This document shows positions 19,352 to 28,531 of a stretch of DNA of 55,016 nt, one piece after another. The notes beneath the pieces were generated by a model. The model was not told the origin of the DNA. It made no database searches and saw only the letters and a program-made list of their open reading frames with translations. The DNA lies in NCBI RefSeq assembly GCF_039962115.1, contig NZ_JAMPKJ010000040.1:1-55016 (forward strand). Direction: 5' to 3'. The translations under genes and the position numbers were made by a program. The stretch comes from Funiculus sociatus GB2-C1 (GTDB taxonomy: Bacteria > Cyanobacteriota > Cyanobacteriia > Cyanobacteriales > FACHB-T130). Numbering within the stretch: the stretch's first letter is position 1; the number at the start of each line of letters is the position of its first letter.

Positions 19352-19753
19352 TTAACCCATGAGAATCACGGTATCAATAACGTGAATGACACCGTTATCA
19401 GCTTCAATATCTGCTGCTAGAACTGTGGCATTTTTTACCTCAAAACCATCAGAGCAATCAATCCTGATGGGTGAACCTTCAACTGAGGTGACAGAATTAA
19501 GTTTCGCTAAATCCGCCTTCATTAACTTGCCGGGGACGACATGATAGGTGAGAATCCTGGTTAACTGGGGAATATTTTGTACTAGGGTTTGTATAGTTCC
19601 CGGTGGCAGCTTAGCAAAAGCATCGTCATTGGGTGCAAAGACAGTGAAAGGGCCAGGGCTTTTCAGCGTGTCTACCAACCCGGCAGCTTGGACAGCCGTT
19701 ACTAGGGTTTTGAAAGAATCGGCGCTAACTGCAATATCAACAATGTCAGCCAT
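19352..19753 (-). CDS. Fasciclin-domain protein
   Basis: 133 residues forming a single fasciclin (FAS1) domain: [10 protein letters not shown] start, [17 protein letters not shown] (H1-like box), the YHVVPGKL motif, and the closing [17 protein letters not shown]1 domains mediate adhesion or carbohydrate and protein contacts. Most are exported, but this protein begins directly with the domain and shows no signal peptide, as in several short cyanobacterial versions, so its location is uncertain. The gene stands alone, with GGGTGGGCATT-type hairpins on both sides. Confidence 0.93.
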   Translation of the reverse strand: MADIVDIAVSADSFKTLVTAVQAAGLVDTLKSPGPFTVFAPNDDAFAKLPPGTIQTLVQNIPQLTRILTYHVVPGKLMKADLAKLNSVTSVEGSPIRIDCSDGFEVKNATVLAADIEADNGVIHVIDTVILMG

Positions 19754-20207
19754 GTGTTTTAACTCATCAGTCGTAAAAACTCTAGTAACAGTTTAGGGTG
19801 GAGAATGCCCACCCTGACTTGAAAAAGTGTTGAGTGCTGATTTGGAGATTTATTGAGATGTGAGAATAGGAATAGCGATCGCGTCTTTCTGGTAAATCTT
19901 AAAGCAGCTTAACGTGGGCGCAAAGACTATCCTGAATCTGGGAAGGCAGTTAAATCAAAGCTACCAGGCATCTCCTGGGAAGATTTTAGCTGCTGTATCG
20001 GTTTCCCCGCTTGCAACAACCCAGATTACTTCCAGCCAAGCGACTCCAGAGGATTAGTATAGAAGCGATCGCTTGACCGTCCGCAGCCCTTACCTAAAAT
20101 CATCGGAGTCTCAGAAATTCCGACCTCCGAAAATCTAAAATTCAAAATCCTATCCTCAAGCCTCGTACAATTAACATATTGTTTGCTTTGATTCAGGAAC
20201 TGATTCT
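19754..20207. other. 450-bp divergent intergenic region
   Basis: Separates fasciclin (leftward) from ccmK (rightward). A GGGTGG...CCACCC palindrome at about 19795-19816 lies upstream of fasciclin, and two GCGATCGC sites are present. No gene or clear promoter was recognised. Confidence 0.5.
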
Positions 20208-20519
20208 ATGCCCCAGGCCGTGGGAACGATTGAAACATTGGGTTTTCCCGCTGTACTAGCAGCCGCAGACGCAATGGTTAAAGCTGGCTCAGTCACGCTA
20301 GTTTATTATGGACTCGCGGAAAAAGGTAACTTTATAGTTTCCATCCGGGGAAGAGTATCCGAGGTAAATATCGCCGTCGCAGCTGGAATTCAAGCAGCGA
20401 AAAAAGTCTACGGCGGCGAAGTTATCACCCACTACATCATTCCCAATCCGACTGAAAACATCGAAACTGTTATGCCCATCAACTTTTCGTCGAAAGTTGA
20501 ACAGTTCCGTATGTTGTAG
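20208..20519 (+). CDS. ccmK: Carboxysome shell protein, CcmK3-like BMC domain
   Basis: A 103-residue single BMC-domain protein whose hexamers tile the facets of the beta-carboxysome shell. The family N-terminus (AVGTIETLGFPAVLAAADAM) and the GRVSEVN segment are clear. The pore-loop region reads VYYGLAEKGNF, closer to what I remember of CcmK3 (YYDLAERGNF) than to the K-I-G-S-G-R loop of CcmK1/2. CcmK3 is normally encoded beside CcmK4 and forms mixed hexamers with it. No second ccmK is nearby, and the next gene is a convergent lyase. CcmK3-type assignment is an inference; BMC membership is certain. Confidence 0.94.
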   Translation: MPQAVGTIETLGFPAVLAAADAMVKAGSVTLVYYGLAEKGNFIVSIRGRVSEVNIAVAAGIQAAKKVYGGEVITHYIIPNPTENIETVMPINFSSKVEQFRML

Positions 20520-20552
20520 TTATATAGCAGTCCTAAATGATTCGTGAAGGCA

Positions 20553-20585
20553 AGATACCCGACTTCTTACAGAAGTCGGGTATCT
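20553..20585 (+). repeat. 15-bp perfect hairpin after ccmK
   Basis: AGATACCCGACTTCT (20553-20567) and its exact complement (20571-20585) flank a 3-base loop. It lies between ccmK and the convergent lyase gene. There is no T run, so it may be a dispersed cyanobacterial palindrome serving as a two-way terminator. Confidence 0.75.
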
Positions 20586-20623
20586 GAAGGGCTGGTATAT
20601 CACCCCACGAAAGCCAGCGATAA

Positions 20624-21160
20624 TTAAATCCGTTTTTCCAGATACTGACCAATCATCTGCTGTTCGCCAGCACGAGAAATGATGGTTTGGCGGGTGCGGT
20701 AATTGTCACCAATCAGTTTTAACTCTTCTTCAAACACAGAGCCGTTGTACTCAGTCCGCAAGCATAAAGTTTTAGGATTAGTAAAGGAATACTGGGCTGT
20801 CACTGGCTTGGGGGTGGCAAAGCCGCGATCGCGATACAATATTTTTCCCAAAGCACCAAATATTGTTGAACCCTTAGATTCTTTGCGGCCTGTCACTGAG
20901 TTTGTACTGTTCCATTCAACGTAAGAACCGCAAATCATTGCCCTTGGATCTTCCATTTCGTGCATTTTTCCTAAACGCACGAGTTCGGGACAACCTTGTT
21001 CCAAAAACCGGATGGCGATCATACTTACCATCTCTTTAGTTTCTCCATCCGGTAGCGTGTAGTAGCGTCGTTCAGAACGCCAGTTCCCTTCGGATTCCCG
21101 AAAAAAGGCTGCGATTAGGGATTCCTCGGCTGTTTGGGTAAATTGTATCAGTGATGTCAC
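20624..21160 (-). CDS. Phycobiliprotein lyase, CpcS/CpeS family
   Basis: 178 residues of the CpcS/CpeS/CpcU lyase family, lipocalin-like proteins that attach phycocyanobilin or phycoerythrobilin to a conserved cysteine of phycobiliproteins. Recognisable features are FFRESEGNWRSERRYYTL near the N-terminus, the long SKGSTIFGALGKILYRDRGF segment, LCLRTEYNGSVFEEELKL, and the RTRQTIISRAGEQQMIGQYL C-terminus. Which subtype (S, U or V) and which bilin and subunit it serves cannot be told from sequence alone. It is transcribed alone, convergent with ccmK, and not next to phycobilisome structural genes. Confidence 0.87.
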   Translation of the reverse strand: MTSLIQFTQTAEESLIAAFFRESEGNWRSERRYYTLPDGETKEMVSMIAIRFLEQGCPELVRLGKMHEMEDPRAMICGSYVEWNSTNSVTGRKESKGSTIFGALGKILYRDRGFATPKPVTAQYSFTNPKTLCLRTEYNGSVFEEELKLIGDNYRTRQTIISRAGEQQMIGQYLEKRI

Positions 21161-21509
21161 CAGTACCAGTCCTCACCAAAATGAAATGAACGGTTGTGCA
21201 TAGTGTCTAGTTGAAGATAAGTAGTTTTTTGTAGCATTTGCTACCTCTATAACGTACTTACCCTAACCTTTTTCACCCTAGCTAGAGGCATTTGACCTAT
21301 AGCTCTAGCTACTTTTACTCGCTTTTAGTTGGCAGTCGCTTTTTCTAGTTACACGTAATCTAGGTAACTCACTTTAGTGTCACCCGATCGCATTCCTTTC
21401 TGGCACCGCCCTATGAAGGGAGCGACCTTTAACCTAAAAGGCAAGTTTCTGTTAACATTCTTAATATAGCTAAAAATACCTAATATAAGCTCTACCATCC
21501 GGAATAATG
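21161..21509. other. 350-bp region upstream of the lyase gene
   Basis: No gene is seen. It contains small CTAGCTAGAG/CTCTAGCTAC inverted motifs at about 21277-21311 and AT-rich sequence. It should include the lyase promoter and the end of the glycosyltransferase transcript, but neither is clear. Confidence 0.45.
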
Positions 21510-22970
21510 TTAAGATTCGATCAGCACTAGCTTGCGAATAGGTACTTGTGTGCTGTGGAGTTGACTTAATAGGACAACTTTAACTAGAAGCTTCCAGGCC
21601 ACTAGCGAAAACACAGATGGAAACGCCATCTGTATTGCCATTAATATTTTTCCTTGTTGGAGAGAAAAAATGGCACCACGCAGTTTTAAATAAGCTTGTA
21701 AATCCTGAAGGTTAGGAATAGAAGACTTGCGCTTTTCACTGACTAACAGATAAAGGAATAAAGTATTGATATCCGTCTGTTTTTGGTAAGAGCGTTTTTT
21801 GCGGGGAATTTTGAGTAAAGCAACTGTACCGAAAAGCTTCTGTGTAACCTGCGAAAACACAGTGTCGAAGACAAGTTTAATAGCGCTGAAAATTGTTTTT
21901 TGATTGAAAGCTGCTATTCCACCAAATTTAAAATTAATCGGCAATTCTTGGCTGTAGGCTGGGTTGGGTTGATAATTTTCATGGATGACGTTATCAAGCC
22001 TTTCAGAGAATAAAACTTGCTTTTTCAGATTTTTTTGTTGAGAATAAGATTGATTTTTTGATAGTAAGTGATTTCGGGTTAAAAGCTTCCATGCAAAAGG
22101 ATTTAAGACCGCCATCCCAGCAATTTCGCAAGCAGTTAAAATCTTTTTTTGCTTGAGAGCTACCAGACTCCAATGGAGTTTTAGATAAGTTTTAATATTT
22201 TGAAATGCTGGAAGATTAGCCTGATGTTCTTGACTGACAAGAGCATAGATTTTTTCTTTCATTAAGATATTGATATCTAGCCGCCTTTGCAGGGCAGATT
22301 TTTGATTATTTCCTCCAGTCCAAATCGTGCGATAGGCAAGACATTGATTAAGAAAAACGGCATCACCAAATTGGGCGATTCTAATCCAAGAATCAATATC
22401 ATCGCAGACATCTAACGTAGTATCCCAACCCCCGGATTTGAGGAAAGCATCGCGACGAAAGGCGACTTGAATAGGGGTGCCAAAAGGGACAAGTTCCAGC
22501 AGCATCCCATAATGAATGTCTTCTTGAGGAATATAAAAAGCTTTTCCTGGGCCAGCTGGTTTGGTTCTGCTGATTTCAACTTCATTGACATCAACCTGAG
22601 CAGCCTGACAAGAACAGATTACTGCGTTTGGACACAACGCGATCGCATTGTACATCTCCTCTAAACAATTTGGTGCCAGATAGTCATCATCATCAACAGG
22701 CTTAACCCACTCCCCGTTGGACAGCTGCACCCCAGCATTCATCGTTGCGGAGTGACCGAGATTCACCGAGTTGCGGTGATAAACCAGACGTTCGTCACCT
22801 GACTCACGCAGCTTTTTCGCCAAACTGCTGACATAAGCTTCTGTTTCATCCGAGGAGCAGTCATCAGCAACAATTACTTCACAGGGTAATGTTTGGGCAA
22901 GAGCAGTGTCAATTGCCCGCCGCAGCAAGGAGAGACGGTTATAAGTTGTAATAACGATGCTGAATTTCAT
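21510..22970 (-). CDS. Family 2 glycosyltransferase with duplicated C-terminal module
   Basis: 486 residues. Residues 1-230 are a GT-A family 2 domain: FSIVITTYNRLSLLRRAID, the nucleotide-binding VIVADDCSSDET, and the DDDD acidic metal-binding motif at 93-96 (KPVDDDDYLAP), which accept a nucleotide-sugar donor. The rest is unusual: a helical segment (about 232-304) recurs at about 400-469, with INILM/INTLF openings, YLKL, a K-I-L-x-A core and AWKLL ends. Family 2 enzymes build exopolysaccharides, O-antigens or glycolipids; donor and acceptor are unknown. No TM helix is obvious, but the repeated segments are amphipathic and may bind membranes or partner enzymes. The gene is isolated, not in a polysaccharide cluster. 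Confidence 0.9.
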   Translation of the reverse strand: MKFSIVITTYNRLSLLRRAIDTALAQTLPCEVIVADDCSSDETEAYVSSLAKKLRESGDERLVYHRNSVNLGHSATMNAGVQLSNGEWVKPVDDDDYLAPNCLEEMYNAIALCPNAVICSCQAAQVDVNEVEISRTKPAGPGKAFYIPQEDIHYGMLLELVPFGTPIQVAFRRDAFLKSGGWDTTLDVCDDIDSWIRIAQFGDAVFLNQCLAYRTIWTGGNNQKSALQRRLDINILMKEKIYALVSQEHQANLPAFQNIKTYLKLHWSLVALKQKKILTACEIAGMAVLNPFAWKLLTRNHLLSKNQSYSQQKNLKKQVLFSERLDNVIHENYQPNPAYSQELPINFKFGGIAAFNQKTIFSAIKLVFDTVFSQVTQKLFGTVALLKIPRKKRSYQKQTDINTLFLYLLVSEKRKSSIPNLQDLQAYLKLRGAIFSLQQGKILMAIQMAFPSVFSLVAWKLLVKVVLLSQLHSTQVPIRKLVLIES

Positions 22971-23227
22971 CCCAGTTCCACTTGGGATACTTCAGCTAAC
23001 TTAGCCTGTCTTGATGAAAAAAGAAAACGTGGAAAGTACCAGTTTCTCAAATTTTTCAAGCCCATTTCTTTGTCTCGTTCCCAGACTCGCGCCTGGGAAT
23101 GCTGTCTCTAGAGGCTTCCGCCTCCAGTTCAGTTAGAAATTATAACCCTTCGATTGATTCTGAAAATGACCAAAGCAGAGCCTCTGTTTAGGCGTTCCCA
23201 GCCAGAGACTCTTAACGAGGAAAGGTA
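22971..23227. repeat. Intergenic palindrome cluster
   Basis: TTCCCAG (23078-23084) and CTGGGAA (23093-23099) form a hairpin, followed by GAGGCTTCCGCCTC at about 23110 and another GTTCCCAGCC at about 23193. This looks like a degraded dispersed palindromic element between the glycosyltransferase and the carotenoid oxygenase genes. Confidence 0.5.
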
Positions 23228-24718
23228 CTATTTACGCGGTGCAAAACATTGGGACGTAAAATTGCCATGCAACCCGTAAGGAACATGATGCTTCAAGTGC
23301 AGCCGCGCCACTGGCCCTTTATTCAAGTCGCCAGCATCCAAAATTACTACATCAGAACGGTGATGAGTGGAGTCGTAAACAAAAGCCAGCAGCCAGCCTT
23401 CATCTTCACCTGATGTACCCGGACGGGGAACAAATACAGGTTCGCTGACAAAGCCTTGCGGTGCAACACTCCAGAGTTGACGTTGTCCCGTCTCTAAATC
23501 CGCCTTGAGAATAGCTTGTAGAGGCGCATTGCCAGTAGCATTATGGGCAGCACCCATATATAGGTAGCGATACGGTCGTCCGACTCGTTCCGGATGAACG
23601 CTGGGAAACTCACAGCAACGACCTTCCAAAAGTTTACGCTGTACTGTTTTATCATTCAAATTGAGCGTAAATCGCCACATCTGCCCTGGTGCAAGTTCCT
23701 CAAACTTCACCTCACGATAATCGGAATCCGCTTCCACAGATGGAAAAGACTCATAGCAAATCGAGTCAATGCAAATCTTATCGTCTTGCTCAAAAGCATT
23801 GGCATGGTGAAAGACAAAACCAGACTGGGTTTCTAAGATTTGCACCTTCCTCTGTTGGGGGTTGCGGGGAATTACTAAAATCTTGGTGGGTTGGTCAGGC
23901 TGAAACTGCACACACTCGCCAGCACCGCGAACTCCAAACACAAAAGGTAGGGGATTGAAGCTTACCGGGTTTTGAAAGAACAGGCAGTAGTTAGGCGTAA
24001 TGGCGAAATCGTGGATAAAGGCGAAGCCAGGAACGCTGTGAGCGTGACGCTGTATAACTTTGCCAGTCGAATCTAACTCATAGATAGTAATAGTAGTGGA
24101 AAGACCCGGTTTAATCGCAAAGTTTACCAGTGTTTCGCCGTCAATTCTGGGGTGGGCAGCGAAAGCATCACCGTTGTGTAAAACGCCGTCCAGGTAATCT
24201 TTCCCCAGCGTTTCTAGAGTTTGGGGATCTAATTGGTGGGGTTCAGCGGCTTCCCACAAAGCTAAGAGTTTGTCACCCCAGTAGATTACGTTAGTGTTGG
24301 CAATGTTTTTGAGTTTGAGGTCAAAAGCATTTGCCAGCCAACCACCCGGCTTTTGGGTGCCGAAGACACCGCGATAGAGGATTTTACCAGATGCTTGTTC
24401 TTCCACATAGCCCTGTGTGCGGACAAAGCGGTTACAAAAATGGGCGCGACCGTTGGAGAAGGCAACTCTACATATCATCCCATCCCCATCAAAGGGGTGA
24501 TGGATACGTTGCCCGTTTACATCCAGCAATCCAGGGCCATTCCGGAAAAGTGTCCCTTCTAATTCTGCGGGAATCTGTCCTTCAATATCATCAATCCAGT
24601 AGTCAAACTCTTGTGGCAAGGATTCATAACCTTTTTGCCACTGTTTAATGTGGTAGGGAAGTTCATCAAGCGCCTCTGTTGGCACTGGAAAACGTTCTTG
24701 AGTGGGCAAGTTCTGCAT
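23228..24718 (-). CDS. Carotenoid oxygenase (RPE65/CCD family)
   Basis: 496 residues from ATG 24718; a TTG six codons upstream is less likely, since that stretch is part of a TTTTGCC low-complexity run. The family is a seven-bladed propeller with an Fe(II) held by four histidines, cleaving carotenoids or apocarotenoids. Candidate iron ligands are in AAHPRIDGE, FIHDFAIT, FVFHHANAF and the C-terminal YGLHGNF. ELEGTLFRNGPGLL and HPFDGDGMI near the N-terminus are hallmarks. Cyanobacterial members include apocarotenal 15,15'-oxygenase and 9,10-cleaving enzymes; the exact bond cannot be predicted. The downstream hairpin region is short and the transporter gene upstream reads in the same direction. 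Confidence 0.94.
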   Translation of the reverse strand: MQNLPTQERFPVPTEALDELPYHIKQWQKGYESLPQEFDYWIDDIEGQIPAELEGTLFRNGPGLLDVNGQRIHHPFDGDGMICRVAFSNGRAHFCNRFVRTQGYVEEQASGKILYRGVFGTQKPGGWLANAFDLKLKNIANTNVIYWGDKLLALWEAAEPHQLDPQTLETLGKDYLDGVLHNGDAFAAHPRIDGETLVNFAIKPGLSTTITIYELDSTGKVIQRHAHSVPGFAFIHDFAITPNYCLFFQNPVSFNPLPFVFGVRGAGECVQFQPDQPTKILVIPRNPQQRKVQILETQSGFVFHHANAFEQDDKICIDSICYESFPSVEADSDYREVKFEELAPGQMWRFTLNLNDKTVQRKLLEGRCCEFPSVHPERVGRPYRYLYMGAAHNATGNAPLQAILKADLETGQRQLWSVAPQGFVSEPVFVPRPGTSGEDEGWLLAFVYDSTHHRSDVVILDAGDLNKGPVARLHLKHHVPYGLHGNFTSQCFAPRK

Positions 24719-24824
24719 AAAAAAGGCAAAAGGCAAAAGTTAGCTTCTAGGTTGGTTTGAGCGATCGCGACCAACAAATGTAGGATTAATTTTGGGTAAG
24801 GTTCCTCAAACCAACCTACTTAGT

Positions 24825-26282
24825 TTATTCGGCTGGTTCTTCTACTGTGGGGATGAGTTCGGGCATAAAGTCGGGAATAAAAGGTATGTCCCGATGATGA
24901 TTGGGAATTGATTGGCTACGCATAACCGATGTTGTTGCAGGTTGCAAGGCTGGCACCTCTCCAGATGCTGGTGCCTCGTGGACTTTTGCTGCTGGTAGCC
25001 AACCGATTAGTGGCAGGGGCAGCAGCGTTGATAAATTTGTAATTACTACCAGCTGCCAGAGATTTTCAAAGTTCGTTTCGGTGACACCTAGCCAATAGGT
25101 AAGGACTGCTCCTAGTTCGTGGGACAATAGCCCTGCTAAATTTGTCACCGACATGAGAAGGGCAAATAAGGTGGCTTCTACACCAGGGGGACACAGCCGT
25201 GCTGCGAGTACCAACACCGGCATATAGGCAATTTGTCCCATAACTGTCAAAATCAGGCTGTCTCCCAAGCTGAACCAGCGATCATCGATGCCGAGACTGC
25301 GGTTAGCATGAGTTACCAAAATCAGCATAGTCATGCCAAGGACGGCTGATATGACAGTTGTCCAGGCGAAAATGGTACGAAAGCGAACGGCTTTGAGAAA
25401 GCGTTGGAAAATGAAAACCCCTATTAGGGAGGCGATACTGGTAACTAGGCGCACCCGTCCTAGAAACTCTGGCTCAAATCCTAGTTCGTTAGTGGTGAAG
25501 AAGAAGAAGGCGCTATCTGCTGAGGGTGTGGCTTGCCAGAGGAAGAGAAAGGCGGTTGGTAGCCAGATGGCTTTTTGGCTAACGGCTTGCCGTAGTTGCT
25601 TTATCTGGTGCAAAACGGTGGAAGCGTCTCTTGCCTCGCTTACGGGTTCTTCTGCAATTAACCACGCCACTGCTGACACAATTAGGGGGAAACAGCCAGT
25701 AATCGCAAATATGGTATGGTTGCCGAAGTGTTGCAGCAGCGAACCGCTGAAGTAAGCTGTTAGCAAGCCTCCGAATGATGATGCTCCCCAGCACAAAGAT
25801 TGCAGGGAACCAGCTTCGCTCTGAGACTCGGCTCTGGCTCGTTCTACTACTAGGGAGTCTACAATTACGTCACTGACAGCAACCGACAGGGAGGAAAGCG
25901 CGATCGCAGCTGTTGCTGCCCAAGCTGTGTGAACTATTGTTGCTAAACTTACCCAGGACATCGTTCCCAATATCCCCGATAAAATTAGGTAAGGTCGCCG
26001 CCTATAGCCAAAAATCGGCAAGCCATCCGAAAGAAAACCAAATAACGGCTTTACCACCCACGGGATGGCGGCAATACCCATTAAAGCTGAAACCTGAGCC
26101 GGAGAAAGCGCTAGTTCATCTTTGAGAAAAAAGCTGACTGCCAAACGCGCCAGCCCCAAGATTCCCTGCACCAAATACACTACTAAAATCGCAGTTAACT
26201 CAGGAGTAGGCTCGTGACCAAAAAACACCTTCTTCAAGAAGGAGTCTTTTTTGTGAGACATACCAGAGGTGGAAAGCTGCAT
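24825..26282 (-). CDS. Folate/biopterin transporter family (BT1/FBT) membrane protein
   Basis: 485 residues with about 12 hydrophobic helices, of the folate-biopterin transporter family within the major facilitator superfamily. Landmarks: TAILVVYLVQGILGLARLAV, SALMGIAAIPWVVKPLFGFLSDGLPI and YRRRPYLILSG in the first two helices and loop, and SDVIVDSLVVERAR. Cyanobacterial relatives transport folates, and plant plastid homologues are close. The substrate here is inferred, not shown. The soluble tail after about 430 is Pro/Ser/Glu-rich. Start ATG 26282 is used; ATG at residue 8 (MSHKKD) is an equally good alternative. It may share a transcript with the carotenoid oxygenase 106 bases downstream. 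Confidence 0.88.
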   Translation of the reverse strand: MQLSTSGMSHKKDSFLKKVFFGHEPTPELTAILVVYLVQGILGLARLAVSFFLKDELALSPAQVSALMGIAAIPWVVKPLFGFLSDGLPIFGYRRRPYLILSGILGTMSWVSLATIVHTAWAATAAIALSSLSVAVSDVIVDSLVVERARAESQSEAGSLQSLCWGASSFGGLLTAYFSGSLLQHFGNHTIFAITGCFPLIVSAVAWLIAEEPVSEARDASTVLHQIKQLRQAVSQKAIWLPTAFLFLWQATPSADSAFFFFTTNELGFEPEFLGRVRLVTSIASLIGVFIFQRFLKAVRFRTIFAWTTVISAVLGMTMLILVTHANRSLGIDDRWFSLGDSLILTVMGQIAYMPVLVLAARLCPPGVEATLFALLMSVTNLAGLLSHELGAVLTYWLGVTETNFENLWQLVVITNLSTLLPLPLIGWLPAAKVHEAPASGEVPALQPATTSVMRSQSIPNHHRDIPFIPDFMPELIPTVEEPAE

Positions 26283-26509
26283 TGATTAAGTTATCTTAAG
26301 ATATTTCAACATTTATATAATGATAGCTTCCCATCCTGGGGGCTGTAGCGAAGAGGGGAAAGTTAGAAGTTGTAGGAGTGGGTGAGAAACCCGCCCGTAT
26401 TGAGTTAAAAGTTATTTTTGGGAGTCCGGGAGTGAAACGAGAAATTCTCCCGATCACCCAATCTCTTGAAGTTTAGGGGCGTCGCCCATCATTCCCCAAA
26501 TGCCATAAT

Positions 26510-28531
26510 GTGGTGAGCAAAAATAATTCAGATGTAAACGGCTTTTTAGAATCCAAGATATCTGTGCTATCCAAGCTGGCTGATGACGTTAAGAGTATAT
26601 TTCCAGACATTGGTGGCGTGCGAGTAGTAGCGATCGCGTGCCTTACCGTCAGCAGCGTCATACTAGGAGTGCGTGAAGCCGGCTGGTTACAACCCATAGA
26701 AATTGCGGCATTTGACAAGCAGATGCGCCTGCGTCCAGATGTAAGCCCCGACCCCCGGCTGCTAATTGTTGGCATCACAGAATCCGACATCCGCGCTCAA
26801 AATCAATGGCCTTTACCTGACCGAGTTTTGGCGCAGCTCTTGACAAAAGTGCAATCATTAGAACCAAAACTCATTGGTCTAGATATACATCGCAGTACCC
26901 CACAAGAGCCAGGAAATGCTGAACTCAGGGCTAGACTCCAAGACGAAAACATTATCGTTATTAAAAAATTTGGTGACACAAATCTCGATTTTGTGCCGCC
27001 ACCGCCGGGAATCCCCGATAAGCGCGTTGGTTTTAACGACTTTGTACTCGACCCTGATGGTGTCATCCGCCGTAACCTGTTGTTTGTCTCCGACGGTAAA
27101 AAAACTTCTTTCTCGTTTTCCCTACGTTTGGCTCTTGCCTATTTAAAGAGTCAAGGCATCTCATCGCAGCAAAGCCAGCAGAATCCTGAATATATGCAGC
27201 TAGGGTCATCGGTATTTGTCCCTATAAAGGCAGATTCTGGTGGGTATAAGAAGATTGATGATCGAGGCTACCAAGTTCTGCTCAACTACAGATCGCGGAT
27301 TATTGCACGGCAAGTTACTCTGACCCAAGTATTGCAAGGGGAAATTGACCCCAGTTGGGTAAAAGATAAGATTGTCCTAATTGGTACAACTGCACCCAGC
27401 GCTAAAGACGTTTTCGGCACCCCCTACAGCCCAGCCGAACAGGAGAACGCAAAGATGGCGGGAGTTGTGGTTCATGCGGCGCTGGTAAGCCAGTTTCTCG
27501 ACGCTGCAACTGGCGCAAGACCCCTATTTGGGTTTTGGTCTGAGAGAAGGGAAGTGCTGTGGATCGTTGGCTGGACGTTGTTCGGTGCTGGACTGGCTTG
27601 GTGGTGCCGTCATCCCCTAGTGTTGATTCTGGGCTGCGGTGTTGGTGTAGGAATTTTGTTAGGTAGCTGCTTTTATTGGTTTAGTCAGATGTCTCTCTGG
27701 GTACCTTTTTCGTCTCCAGTGCTAGGATTTATCCTGGCTAGTGGCATAGTTATTACCTACCGCTCTTATGATGCACAGCAACAGCAAAAAATCGTCATGA
27801 AGTTGTTGGGGCAGAATACTTCACCGGAGGTTGCTAAGGCTCTGTGGAGAGGACGCGATCGCCTGCTCAAATCCGGTAAACTACCTGGTATCAAGCTAAC
27901 TGCGACAATGATGTTTGCTGACATCAAAAATTTCAGCACCATCTCTGAACAAATGCCGCCGGAAGCTTTGCTGGAATGGCTAAATGAAATGCTGGATGTG
28001 TTCGCCCACCAAGTGCTTAGCCACCAGGGGATTATCAACAAATTTACGGGCGATGGCTTTATGGCTGTGTTTGGAGTGCCAATGAATCGCGTTCACAAAG
28101 AGGAGATTGCAGAGGATGCGATTCGGTCGGTAAAATGTGCCTTAGCAATAAGCGATCGCCTAGAAGAACTGAACCAAAATTGGAAATCTCGCGGTTTGCC
28201 AGTCATTCAAATGCGACTCGGAATTTATACGGGCCCCGTCGTCGTAGGAAGTCTAGGCGGCAAAGACCGCTTGGAGTACGGTGTCATTGGCGACAGCGTT
28301 AATATTGCCTCCCGCCTCGAAAGTTGTGAAAAAGACCGACAAGAAAGTAACTGCCGCATTCTCATCGGTCACGAAACCTTCGTTCACCTTCACGAACAGT
28401 TTCTCGTTGAATCCTGGGGGCCATTGCCACTTAAGGGTAAGCAACAAATGGTTGATGTCTATCGAGTGGTAGGACTCGACAGAGTGGGAGAGCCGGAGAG
28501 TGGGAGAGTGGAAGAAGGAAAGAAATATTAA
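26510..28531 (+). CDS. CHASE2-domain class III nucleotide cyclase
   Basis: 673 residues from GTG 26510 (GTG 26513 also possible). An N-terminal transmembrane helix (about 38-60) precedes a periplasmic CHASE2 sensor (about 60-335). About three more helices (about 347-417) lead to a cytoplasmic class III cyclase domain (about 460-640). Catalytic features: metal Asp in FADIKNFS, second metal Asp in NKFTGDGFMAVFG, its preceding Lys equivalent to the purine-binding lysine, and the transition-state Arg in NIASRLE. The usual Asp that selects adenine appears to be Gly in EYGVIGDSVN, so substrate preference (ATP or GTP) is open; cAMP is the commonest product of cyanobacterial relatives. The last 20 or so residues come from a GGGAGAGT-type low-complexity run and are probably not functional. 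Confidence 0.93.
   Translation: MVSKNNSDVNGFLESKISVLSKLADDVKSIFPDIGGVRVVAIACLTVSSVILGVREAGWLQPIEIAAFDKQMRLRPDVSPDPRLLIVGITESDIRAQNQWPLPDRVLAQLLTKVQSLEPKLIGLDIHRSTPQEPGNAELRARLQDENIIVIKKFGDTNLDFVPPPPGIPDKRVGFNDFVLDPDGVIRRNLLFVSDGKKTSFSFSLRLALAYLKSQGISSQQSQQNPEYMQLGSSVFVPIKADSGGYKKIDDRGYQVLLNYRSRIIARQVTLTQVLQGEIDPSWVKDKIVLIGTTAPSAKDVFGTPYSPAEQENAKMAGVVVHAALVSQFLDAATGARPLFGFWSERREVLWIVGWTLFGAGLAWWCRHPLVLILGCGVGVGILLGSCFYWFSQMSLWVPFSSPVLGFILASGIVITYRSYDAQQQQKIVMKLLGQNTSPEVAKALWRGRDRLLKSGKLPGIKLTATMMFADIKNFSTISEQMPPEALLEWLNEMLDVFAHQVLSHQGIINKFTGDGFMAVFGVPMNRVHKEEIAEDAIRSVKCALAISDRLEELNQNWKSRGLPVIQMRLGIYTGPVVVGSLGGKDRLEYGVIGDSVNIASRLESCEKDRQESNCRILIGHETFVHLHEQFLVESWGPLPLKGKQQMVDVYRVVGLDRVGEPESGRVEEGKKY

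Noticed and set aside
23228-24736. TTG start of the carotenoid oxygenase at 24736
   Set aside because: The six extra residues come from a TTTTGCC low-complexity run; ATG 24718 is a natural start.
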